DNA of 64,000 bases from Pseudomonadota bacterium. GTDB lineage: Bacteria > Pseudomonadota > Gammaproteobacteria > Burkholderiales > Gallionellaceae. The notes under the pieces were generated by a model. That model did no database searches. It saw nothing but the letters and a program-made list of their open reading frames with translations, and had not been told where the DNA came from. Position 1 is the first letter of the stretch. Every line of letters begins with the position of its first letter. A program made the position numbers and the translations under genes. Positions 36,316 to 43,784 of this stretch are shown piece by piece. The stretch is taken from contig JAJYLY010000002.1 of assembly GCA_021787435.1 (NCBI GenBank), positions 1 to 64,000 on the forward strand. The letters run 5' to 3'.

Positions 36316-37482
36316 CTAGTGGTTAACAGGCTCTTCGGCAGGGGAGGCCTCTTCGACCGATGAGGCGGCGTCTACGCCGGAGGCATTTCTTATCTGACCG
36401 GGAAACATCGGCGTGATCGGTGCAATCGGCGCATCAGCCCATTGCGCATGGCCCTGCACGAAAAGCGAGGGGAGTGCCTCCCGCTCGAAAGTCTGCTTGT
36501 TTAGCCTGATGACGCCGGTGACACCATCGAAAGGAAGCGCCGTGTCAATCTGGTTTGCGAGCAGTATCTGGATCAGGCTGTACGCGTCTATGCCCAGCGC
36601 ATAAAGCCGTTCCTGATCAGTGGAAAGAGGCGGATTGGCGCGCGGAAAAGCTGAGATGGCCGGCTGATCCATCTGCATCAGCCAGGGCATGTCGACAAAA
36701 TGAACACCTTCTAGATCGAAATTGACCAATGTGTCGCTGTTACCGGCAAATATCTGCGAGGTGGCGTAGACTGGCAGGCCGCCAGGAAGATAAGGGCGTA
36801 TCAGGCGAGATTTCTCGATATCGGTTGCAAGGAACACCACGCTGTCAGGCTTAGGTGCGATGTCCGCAAAGACAGCGGCATCGCCATTGAAATCGATTTC
36901 CCGCGCGATCGCGCCTCCCAGCGCAGTCCATTGTTCCTCGAACGCGTATTGCAATCGTCTGGCAAGTGGATCATCGGCAGATACGACGATGGCCTGTTTC
37001 AAGTTCTGCTTCCAGGCAAGACGCGCGACTTGCTGTGCTTCGGCCTCGATTGCAAGGCCAAAGAAATACAGCTGCCGCGGCGCCTCTCCTTCGATGATGT
37101 TCAGCGCGAGTGTCGGGACGGGAAGATTGGGTTCGGCGGCAAGCTGGCGTATGCTGTTTCTTGTCAGCGGCCCCACCACAGCAACGGCGCCGTTATTGAC
37201 AGCGGCATTGTAGGCATCGACGACACTGTGCGACGCGTCGAAATCGCTGTATAGGCGTATCGGTAGACCTGCATGCAGCACTTTCGCCGCTGCCATGAAT
37301 CCCTGCTGCACTGCGCTTGCGGCAGCGCCAAGGTCAGGTGAATTGGCAGGTAACAGCAGAGCTATGTGTGGGACGGGCTTCTGGGGGATGGGCGTATCGG
37401 CGGTGGCGTCGGCAAAACCGCTCACGTATAGTGCGAACAGCATAAAAAACTGAAACCACTTCAAAGGGAAGATACGTTGCAT
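36316..37482 (-). CDS. LppC/LpoA-family penicillin-binding protein activator
   Basis: 388 residues from the ATG at 37482. An N-terminal signal (FFMLFALYVSGFADA) is followed by a periplasmic-binding-protein-like domain (HIALLLPANSPDLGAAASAVQQGF, in part; AVVGPLTRNSIRQLA; YATSQIFAGN). E. coli LpoA is an outer-membrane lipoprotein that activates PBP1A. Here no Cys is seen in the signal region, so lipid anchoring is doubtful. It also lacks the N-terminal TPR half of enteric LpoA, so it is the short form. First gene of the leftward operon. Its start codon overlaps the start of the divergent rsmI. Confidence 0.85.
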   Translation of the reverse strand: MQRIFPLKWFQFFMLFALYVSGFADATADTPIPQKPVPHIALLLPANSPDLGAAASAVQQGFMAAAKVLHAGLPIRLYSDFDASHSVVDAYNAAVNNGAVAVVGPLTRNSIRQLAAEPNLPVPTLALNIIEGEAPRQLYFFGLAIEAEAQQVARLAWKQNLKQAIVVSADDPLARRLQYAFEEQWTALGGAIAREIDFNGDAAVFADIAPKPDSVVFLATDIEKSRLIRPYLPGGLPVYATSQIFAGNSDTLVNFDLEGVHFVDMPWLMQMDQPAISAFPRANPPLSTDQERLYALGIDAYSLIQILLANQIDTALPFDGVTGVIRLNKQTFEREALPSLFVQGHAQWADAPIAPITPMFPGQIRNASGVDAASSVEEASPAEEPVNH

Positions 37483-38334
37483 ATTGAACATCCGCAAAAA
37501 TTGGAGCCTGCATTATATGTAGTTGCCACCCCGATTGGGAATCTGCGCGACATCACGTTGCGCGCGCTCGATGTTCTGTCTGGGGCGGATGCGGTCGCAG
37601 CCGAGGATACGCGCCACACCGCTCACCTGTTAAAGTATCATGGCATACATGCAAGGCAGCTGATCGCTGTGCACCAGCACAACGAGCGCGGCGCTGCTGA
37701 AAAACTTGTCTCGATGCTGCAGCAGGGATTGAGCGTCGCGTTCGTGAGCGATGCGGGTACGCCTGCCGTGAGCGATCCGGGCGCATTGCTGGTTCAAGCG
37801 GTGATGGCGGCAGGACTGCGCGTGATCCCTGTGCCGGGTGCGAGCGCTGCGATAGCCGCACTGTCGGCGTCAGGTCTTGACGCACCGCATTTCCTGTTTT
37901 ACGGTTTTCTGCCGAACAAGTCTGTCGCGCGCTGCACGGCCTTGCAGGGTCTCGCAAGTCATCCTTACACACTGGTATTTTACGAGGCGCCCCACCGCAT
38001 CGTCGATTGCATAGCCGATCTTGGCTCCGCGCTGGGTGGCGAGAGAAAAATAGTGTTCGCGCGTGAAATCACCAAGCTGTTCGAGACGATACATGCCTGT
38101 ACGCTAGACGAGGCACGGGTCTGGTTGCAGGGGGATGCAAACCGGCAGCGGGGCGAATTTGTCCTGCTGGTTTCTGGCGCTGAACCCGAATCAGGGATTT
38201 CCGCTGAGACAGAATGCGTTCTGGCGCTGCTCCTTGAGGAGTTGCCGCTCAAGCAGGCGGTGCAGCTAGCAGTCAAAATCACCGGCGCCAATCGCAGCGA
38301 GCTATACCAGCTCGCATTGCAAATTAAAGACTGA
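37477..38334 (+). CDS. rsmI: 16S rRNA (cytidine-2'-O)-methyltransferase RsmI
   Basis: 285 residues from a TTG at 37477, chosen because AAAGGGAAG lies just upstream. A TTG at 37501 is possible but has no site. Family motifs: LYVVATPIGNLRDITLRALD, AEDTRHTAHLL, VSDAGTPAVSDPG and FYEAPHRIVD. It methylates C1402 of 16S rRNA with SAM. The start overlaps that of the divergent lpoA-like gene, so the promoters of both must lie within coding sequence. Confidence 0.94.
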   Translation: MHIEHPQKLEPALYVVATPIGNLRDITLRALDVLSGADAVAAEDTRHTAHLLKYHGIHARQLIAVHQHNERGAAEKLVSMLQQGLSVAFVSDAGTPAVSDPGALLVQAVMAAGLRVIPVPGASAAIAALSASGLDAPHFLFYGFLPNKSVARCTALQGLASHPYTLVFYEAPHRIVDCIADLGSALGGERKIVFAREITKLFETIHACTLDEARVWLQGDANRQRGEFVLLVSGAEPESGISAETECVLALLLEELPLKQAVQLAVKITGANRSELYQLALQIKD

Positions 38335-38339
38335 AGATC

Positions 38340-39830
38340 ATGATGCAACCCCTGATACATGCGCTCCTGTATCAACCCGAATGCTTCGATCATCCCGTGG
38401 GAAAGGTCAGGCTGGTCGAGACGCATATATCTTGGGTACTGCTCACCGGCGTTTATGCCTACAAGATAAAAAAGCCGGTAAACATGGGCTTTCTGGATTT
38501 CAGCACGCTGGAAAAAAGGTATCAGGACTGCAGCGAGGAGCTGAGGCTTAACCGCAGGCTGGCTGCCGAATACTATCTTGATGTGGTGACTATTACAGGA
38601 AGCCCTGATGCGCCTCGGATCAATGGCACTGGACAGGCGATCGAATATGCGGTCAAGATGCGCGAGTTTCCCTCAGATGCGACGCTGGACCTTTTGGCCA
38701 GCCGCGGCGAACTAAATGCGATGCATATCGATGCGCTGGCTGAAAGGCTTGCGCATTTTCATCTTTACGAATGCGAAGTTGCGCCACTCGGCAGCCCGTG
38801 GGGAGAACCTGAAGCGATAGCACGGCCCGTGATGGAAAATTTCAGGATGCTGGCGCTGGAAGACCCGTCAGAAAGACAGAGTCTGGCTAACCTGCAGGAC
38901 TGGTCTGTTGCAGAACATGCGCGACTGGCATCACTTATGCGGAACAGAAATGTGCGCGAGTGCCATGGAGACCTGCATCTGGCCAACGTAGCGTGGGCAG
39001 ACGGGAAACTGGTGATATTCGATTGCCTAGAATTTGACCCGGGGTTGCGCTGGATAGACGTGATTTCGGAAGTGGCCTTCTGTCACATGGATCTGCTGCA
39101 TCGCGAAGAGGTGCAGCTTGCCTGGCGCTTCCTCAATGCCTGGCTTTCCGCAACAGGAGACTACCAAGGCTTGGCGCTGCTGCGCTATTATTTCGTCTAC
39201 CGTGCGCTGGTGCGCGCCAAGGTCGCTGGGCTGAGTGCGGCGCAGCAGACGGACGAGCCGCCGATGCGGGCAGCGAGGCAGGAAAGGTCGAGCTGCCTTA
39301 AACTGGCTATACGGTTTTCAGAAAAGCGTCCGCCCGCGGTTTGGATCACGCATGGCCTTTCAGGTTCAGGAAAAACCACATTGACGCAGACCCTGCTGGA
39401 AAAGCACGGCATGATACGCCTGCGTTCCGATGTGGAGAGGAAGCGCGAAGCGGGGCTTGATGCGTTGGCGCATGGCGGCGAGAGGCTGTATACGAGCCGG
39501 GTCAGCCGCAGCACTTACGAACATCTGGCAGAGCTTGCAGAAGGATTGCTGACGGCAGGCTGGCCGGTCATCGTCGATGCTGCTTTTCTTGAACGCAAGC
39601 AGCGCGATCTGTTTCGCAACTTAGCGAAACGATTCGAAGCGGACTTCAGGATACTGGACATCAGGGTCGATCCCGAAGTCCTGCGCGCGCGCGTCTGGCA
39701 ACGACAGACGAAGGGGGCGGATGCATCCGATGCCGATCTTGCCGTTCTCGAACGCCAGCTCGCAAGTGCGATGCCTTTGGAGGAAGATGAGCTGATTGAT
39801 ACAATGTCGCAGCTGATATCTTATGATTGA
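38340..39830 (+). CDS. APH-type phosphotransferase / P-loop kinase fusion
   Basis: 496 residues. The N-terminal 320 or so resemble aminoglycoside-phosphotransferase-fold kinases: ECHGDLHLANVAW holds the catalytic Asp, and IFDCLEFDPGLRWIDVISEV the metal-binding Asp. The C-terminal part is a P-loop domain like gluconate or zeta-toxin-type kinases (WITHGLSGSGKTTLTQ). Such two-domain proteins are widespread in Proteobacteria with no settled substrate. The start is one of two adjacent ATGs at 38340. Six bases after rsmI, probably cotranscribed. Confidence 0.85.
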   Translation: MMQPLIHALLYQPECFDHPVGKVRLVETHISWVLLTGVYAYKIKKPVNMGFLDFSTLEKRYQDCSEELRLNRRLAAEYYLDVVTITGSPDAPRINGTGQAIEYAVKMREFPSDATLDLLASRGELNAMHIDALAERLAHFHLYECEVAPLGSPWGEPEAIARPVMENFRMLALEDPSERQSLANLQDWSVAEHARLASLMRNRNVRECHGDLHLANVAWADGKLVIFDCLEFDPGLRWIDVISEVAFCHMDLLHREEVQLAWRFLNAWLSATGDYQGLALLRYYFVYRALVRAKVAGLSAAQQTDEPPMRAARQERSSCLKLAIRFSEKRPPAVWITHGLSGSGKTTLTQTLLEKHGMIRLRSDVERKREAGLDALAHGGERLYTSRVSRSTYEHLAELAEGLLTAGWPVIVDAAFLERKQRDLFRNLAKRFEADFRILDIRVDPEVLRARVWQRQTKGADASDADLAVLERQLASAMPLEEDELIDTMSQLISYD

Positions 39831-39855
39831 TAATCGTCCGGACAAGGTGGTAAAC

Positions 39856-40257
39856 ATGAGCGACTGTTGCAAGACACCTGTGGGCACACACAAACGCCGC
39901 TGCCCTGCTAACGGGATCGAATATCCGGAAGTCTCCGACAGAACCATTGCCCACCACATCAGGAATTCCTGGCAATGGGAGGGCCGGGGCCTGCGCCATT
40001 ATTATTGCGATGATCCCGCTTGTAACGTTGTCTATTTCGGCGAGGACGATTCCGTCATCCTGAAGTCGCAGCTGAGAACAGTGGTGAAAAGTACTGATGC
40101 GCCGCTTTGTTACTGCTTCGGCATCAACCCGGCCGATGTGCGGAAGGATCCTGGAATCCGCGACTATGTCGTATCACAGACAAGACAGGGCATGTGTTCA
40201 TGTGACATCAGCAATCCATACGGACGCTGCTGCCTGAAAGACTTTCCGCGCAAATGA
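39856..40257 (+). CDS. CopZ-like iron-sulfur/zinc metallochaperone
   Basis: 133 residues from the ATG at 39856 with AAGGTGG upstream. The many Cys form two groups. An N-terminal zinc-ribbon-like set starts CCKTPVGTHKRRCPANG and ends CDDPACNVVYFGE. A C-terminal BFD-like [2Fe-2S] set runs CYCFGINPADV to MCSCDISNPYGRCC. The layout fits the Cys-rich N-terminal domain of CopZ metallochaperones. The copper-binding HMA domain of true CopZ is absent, so the metal is uncertain. Overlaps the end of the preceding kinase gene in another frame only if an earlier start is used. Confidence 0.78.
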   Translation: MSDCCKTPVGTHKRRCPANGIEYPEVSDRTIAHHIRNSWQWEGRGLRHYYCDDPACNVVYFGEDDSVILKSQLRTVVKSTDAPLCYCFGINPADVRKDPGIRDYVVSQTRQGMCSCDISNPYGRCCLKDFPRK

Positions 40258-40907
40258 ATCCTATGCTCAACAATGCAGAATATGTGAAGATGTTCATCGG
40301 CCTTCTGGCGATCATCAACCCTTTCGGCGTGATTCCGATATTCATCAGCATGACGACTGATCAGAACAGCGCGCAACGCAGGAAGACCGTGGACACCGTG
40401 GCTGTCGCTGTCATCATCATATTGTTGGTGTCGCTGTTTTTCGGCGACCTGCTGCTAGAATTTTTCGGTATCAGTATCGCATCCTTCAGGGTGGGCGGCG
40501 GAATATTGATACTGCTGATGGCCATTGCGATGCTGCACGCGAAGACCAGCCTGATCAGGCAGACCGAGGAGGAAGCAGACGAGTCTATAGAGAAGGAGTC
40601 CGTAGCGATCGTGCCGCTGGCGATGCCGCTTCTGGCAGGTCCCGGCGCGATCAGCACGGTGATACTGGAAGCGCACAAGTCCAGTGGTTTCGTCCACTAT
40701 GCGATCATTTCGTTTGGCATAGTGCTTTTGGGGTTGGTAGTATGGGGCGTGCTCAGGCTGTCTCCCTGGATCGCAGTCCGCATGGGTGCGACGGGACTCA
40801 ATATCTTCACACGCATCATGGGGCTGATCCTCGCGGCCATCGCTGTCGAGTTCATTGCCAGCGGCCTGCAGGGATTGTTTCCCATACTGGCTTCAAGCGC
40901 GGGCTAG
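40254..40907 (+). CDS. MarC-family integral membrane protein
   Basis: 217 residues with six hydrophobic helices and the family patterns IINPFGVIPIFISMT, GGGILILLMAIAML and PLAMPLLAGPGAISTVIL. MarC/UPF0056 proteins are inner-membrane proteins of unproven function, once linked to multiple antibiotic resistance and since doubted. The ATG overlaps the stop of the CopZ-like gene by four bases. Convergent with the Pal-like gene, one base apart. Confidence 0.92.
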   Translation: MNPMLNNAEYVKMFIGLLAIINPFGVIPIFISMTTDQNSAQRRKTVDTVAVAVIIILLVSLFFGDLLLEFFGISIASFRVGGGILILLMAIAMLHAKTSLIRQTEEEADESIEKESVAIVPLAMPLLAGPGAISTVILEAHKSSGFVHYAIISFGIVLLGLVVWGVLRLSPWIAVRMGATGLNIFTRIMGLILAAIAVEFIASGLQGLFPILASSAG

Positions 40908-40908
40908 C

Positions 40909-41427
40909 TCAGTTGCTGTGCACGAAATCGACGCGACGGTTTTCCTTCCAGCAGCTCTCATTGTGGCAGGCAAGGCGTGGTTTCTGCGATCCGTAGCTGA
41001 TGATCTTGAATTTCGAAAGCGGTATGCCCAGCACCACCATCATCTTGCGGACGCTGTTTGCGCGGGATTCTCCCAGTGCAAGGTTGAATTCATCGCTGCC
41101 GCGTTCATCCGTGTTGCCCAGCAGCGTCACGGTGTCAACGGGGTGCGATTTCATGTAGCCTGCCTGTTCCTCGATCACCTTAGTGTATTCAGGCTTTATG
41201 TCGGAAGAATTGTAATCAAAATACACGCTTTGCTTGTTCAATTCTTGGGCAGTCTTCTGTCCGGACAAGGCTCGCGCTTCCAAGTCGGACTGGGTGAGCG
41301 TGCCTGTCTGTGCGGCGCTGGAAGCGCTTTCCGGCTGCAAAGAGCCTTCTGCGGATTTGATCGGCGCCTGTGTCGGGGAGGCGCAGGCGGTAAGCGCCAG
41401 AATTGCTGCGATGACAAGTTTCTTCAT
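40909..41427 (-). CDS. Second Pal/OmpA-like peptidoglycan-binding lipoprotein
   Basis: 172 residues. Lipobox ALTAC (Cys at about 15), then a low-complexity linker and an OmpA-like domain: VYFDYNSSDIKPEY, LLGNTDERGSDEFNLALGES and NRRVDFVHSN. It is a paralog of the Pal at 30597, but outside the tol operon. The segment LACHNESCWKENRRV carries two Cys not present in that Pal. Likely an outer-membrane lipoprotein that binds the cell wall. Divergent from the TPR/Gly-rich gene. Confidence 0.9.
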   Translation of the reverse strand: MKKLVIAAILALTACASPTQAPIKSAEGSLQPESASSAAQTGTLTQSDLEARALSGQKTAQELNKQSVYFDYNSSDIKPEYTKVIEEQAGYMKSHPVDTVTLLGNTDERGSDEFNLALGESRANSVRKMMVVLGIPLSKFKIISYGSQKPRLACHNESCWKENRRVDFVHSN

Positions 41428-41632
41428 TTTTTCTCTTTCTGAATGAATGCGGCATGTGCGGCATGTTCGTTCATCGCCGGTTCTAGCCAGGATCGCGAGA
41501 GCTTGAAAAATCCGTCTTTCGTACCCAGATGGAACTTAGCTGATGAAATATGTTCTGATTGCTCGGGTATCTATAGTAGCATTAAGTATCTTGGAACCAG
41601 AACTGCCCAGCAGTAACTTTAAGGAGATTCGA

Positions 41633-42439
41633 ATGTTGAAAAAAGCGGTGTACGGATTGGTGGCGTTGATGCTGATTGCAAGCGGGACTGCATTGGCAGA
41701 AGCGACGCCCAGCATCGACCAGGTATACAAGGCAACTCAGGCAGGCAATCTGACCGAGGCGCAAAGAATGATGGATGTTGTTCTTCAGCAGCATCCAGAA
41801 AGCGCGAAGGCGCATTTCGTGGAAGCCGAAATATCGGCCAAGCAGGGCCAGATGGACAAGGCTGCCTCCGAGCTCAGCACAGCCGAGCGCTTAAAGCCAG
41901 GGCTGCCCTTTGCCAAGCCTGAAGCTGTGCAGGACCTGAAGAACCGGATAGGTGCGCACGCAAGCCCTGTTTCTGCCTATCGTCCAGCATCGTCAGGGTT
42001 TCCTTGGGGCATGCTGTTCGTCGCGGGCGGAGTGATCGCGATCCTCTTCATGGTCATGCGTGCGATAAGTTCGCGCAATGCGGTGGCCACCTATCAGCCT
42101 GCCCAGCCCTATGGACAGACTTATGGGCAGCCTGCCCAGCCCTACGGCGGCGGCATGGGTGGCGGCGGCGTGATGGGTGGCGGCATGGGCAGCGGAATTA
42201 TGGGTGGCCTTGCAACGGGTGCGGCAGTTGGTGCCGGCATGGTGGCGGGTGAAGCGCTGGCACATCATTTCATGGACGGAAATTCTTCGGGCGGCTCATC
42301 TGGCAATATCACACCCGTAGCGGACTCGTGGAACGATACGCCAGACAACATGGGTGGGACGGACTTCGGCATTGCGGACAATTCATCTTGGGGCGACAGT
42401 TCGAACATTGCCGATTCCGGTGACAGCGACTGGGGCTGA
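41633..42439 (+). CDS. TPR and Gly/Met-rich membrane protein, unknown
   Basis: 268 residues from the ATG at 41633 with AAGGAG upstream. It has a signal peptide ending near ALAEA. A TPR-like helical pair follows (VYKATQAGNLTEAQRMMDVV, then SAKAHFVEAEISAKQGQMDKA). Next come a membrane helix (WGMLFVAGGVIAILFMVMRA), a Gly/Met/Pro/Tyr-rich linker, a GxxxG-rich hydrophobic stretch and an Asp/Ser-rich tail ending DSDWG. I do not recognise the family. The repeat and linker layout suggests an inner-membrane protein with a periplasmic TPR domain. Confidence 0.75.
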   Translation: MLKKAVYGLVALMLIASGTALAEATPSIDQVYKATQAGNLTEAQRMMDVVLQQHPESAKAHFVEAEISAKQGQMDKAASELSTAERLKPGLPFAKPEAVQDLKNRIGAHASPVSAYRPASSGFPWGMLFVAGGVIAILFMVMRAISSRNAVATYQPAQPYGQTYGQPAQPYGGGMGGGGVMGGGMGSGIMGGLATGAAVGAGMVAGEALAHHFMDGNSSGGSSGNITPVADSWNDTPDNMGGTDFGIADNSSWGDSSNIADSGDSDWG

Positions 42440-42473
42440 TTCTCTCCTATTCCCGGGGATATTTAAGCAGGCT

Positions 42474-42500
42474 AAGGGCATCCGCATTCCGGGTGCCCTT
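42474..42500 (+). terminator. Terminator-like hairpin after the TPR/Gly-rich gene
   Basis: AAGGGCATCC pairs with GGGTGCCCTT (ten pairs, one G-T) around a seven-base loop, 35 bases after the stop. The following sequence, ATAGTTTCC, has only a poor T run, so termination efficiency is uncertain. Confidence 0.55.
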
Positions 42501-42527
42501 ATAGTTTCCAAGGCTTTTACTTTACTT

Positions 42528-42543
42528 TCAAACAAGCGTTTGA
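42528..42543. promoter_or_regulatory. Palindrome, candidate TetR operator for acrAB
   Basis: TCAAACAAGCGTTTGA is a perfect inverted repeat of six bases around AAGC, 90 bases before the adaptor gene. The size and position suit autoregulation of the efflux operon by the TetR-type protein encoded at its end (48297). Binding is inferred. Confidence 0.5.
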
Positions 42544-42632
42544 TATCTTGTTTCTTGCAACGCATCCATTCTGCTTCCATTCCGGCATGCAGGAGGATGC
42601 GCAATCCTTTTATCTAAACCTGGATCGACGAG

Positions 42633-43772
42633 ATGAGATTTATAACGCAAGGCAACTTTGCCTGTCTGGTGCTGGCGATGACGCTGGCAGGATGTGATAA
42701 ACCAAAGGAAGCGGCACCCGGCAAAGGCCCCGTGCCGGTCGGCGTAGTCACGGTCAAGGCGCAGAAGGTCCTGGTGACCGAAGAGCTGCCAGGCCGCACT
42801 TCCCCCTACCTGATTGCAGAAGTGCGCCCTCAGGTCGGCGGTATCCTGCAGCAGCGGCTCTTTGCGGAAGGCGCGGACGTGAAGTCAGGCCAGACGCTCT
42901 ACCAAATAGACCCTGCGATTTATAAAGCAGCTCTTGACAGTGCGCAGGCAAATCTTGCCAAGGCAGAAGCCAATCTGCAAACCCTGAAGCTCAAGACGGA
43001 GCGGTATCGTGAACTGGTCAAGATCAATGCGGTGAGCCATCAGGATACGGACGATGCGGACGCGGCATTAAAGCAGGCCGAAGCGGATGTGGCGGCCAAC
43101 CGTGCCGCGGCAGAAACGGCGCGCATTAATCTCGATTACACACGCATCGCTTCTCCCATCACCGGGCGAATCGGCATCTCGACCGTCACGCCCGGCGCAT
43201 TGCTTACGGCAAGCCAAGCGGTAGCGCTGACGACGGTGCAGCAGCTCGACCCGATTTATGTCGATGTCGTGGAGCCCAGCGCTGAGCTCATGCGCATGAA
43301 ACAATCGCTGGCAAGCGGACAGTTGAAGCGCGCAGGCCCGAATGCGGCCAGGGTCAGACTGAAGCTAGATGACAACATGGCTTATGCGCTGGAAGGCAGG
43401 CTCGAATTTTCCGATGTGACGGTTGATCAGGGCACAGGTACTGTTACCTTGCGCGCGGTATTCCCCAATCCGAAACACGATCTTCTGCCAGGCATGTTTG
43501 TTCGCGCGGTGCTTGAAGAGGGTGTGAACGAGCAGGGCATCGTCGTGCCGCAACAGGGTGTCACCCACGACACCAGAGGAAATGCGACCGCGCTGGTTCT
43601 GAATGAGGATGGCAAGGTTGAGCAGCGCATGCTCGTGCTCGGCGATGCGATGGGCGATAAGTGGGTTGTGAAGAGCGGATTGAATGCGGGCGACCAGCTG
43701 ATCGTGGACGGTCTGCAGAAGATAAAACCCGGTGCAGAGGCCAAGCCCGTGCCGTCAGATACAGCGCAGTAA
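42633..43772 (+). CDS. acrA: RND efflux periplasmic adaptor (AcrA/MexA family)
   Basis: 379 residues with the lipobox LAGC (Cys about 21). Membrane-fusion-protein blocks: EVRPQVGGILQQRLFAEGADVKSGQ lipoyl half (in part), an alpha-hairpin (AQANLAKAEANLQTLKLKTE), IASPITGRIGISTVTPGAL, and DLLPGMFVRAVLEEG. It bridges AcrB and the outer-membrane channel in the periplasm. First gene of the efflux operon. The gene symbol is by family; true substrates are unknown. Confidence 0.92.
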   Translation: MRFITQGNFACLVLAMTLAGCDKPKEAAPGKGPVPVGVVTVKAQKVLVTEELPGRTSPYLIAEVRPQVGGILQQRLFAEGADVKSGQTLYQIDPAIYKAALDSAQANLAKAEANLQTLKLKTERYRELVKINAVSHQDTDDADAALKQAEADVAANRAAAETARINLDYTRIASPITGRIGISTVTPGALLTASQAVALTTVQQLDPIYVDVVEPSAELMRMKQSLASGQLKRAGPNAARVRLKLDDNMAYALEGRLEFSDVTVDQGTGTVTLRAVFPNPKHDLLPGMFVRAVLEEGVNEQGIVVPQQGVTHDTRGNATALVLNEDGKVEQRMLVLGDAMGDKWVVKSGLNAGDQLIVDGLQKIKPGAEAKPVPSDTAQ

Positions 43773-43784
43773 GGAGCTCAGCCC

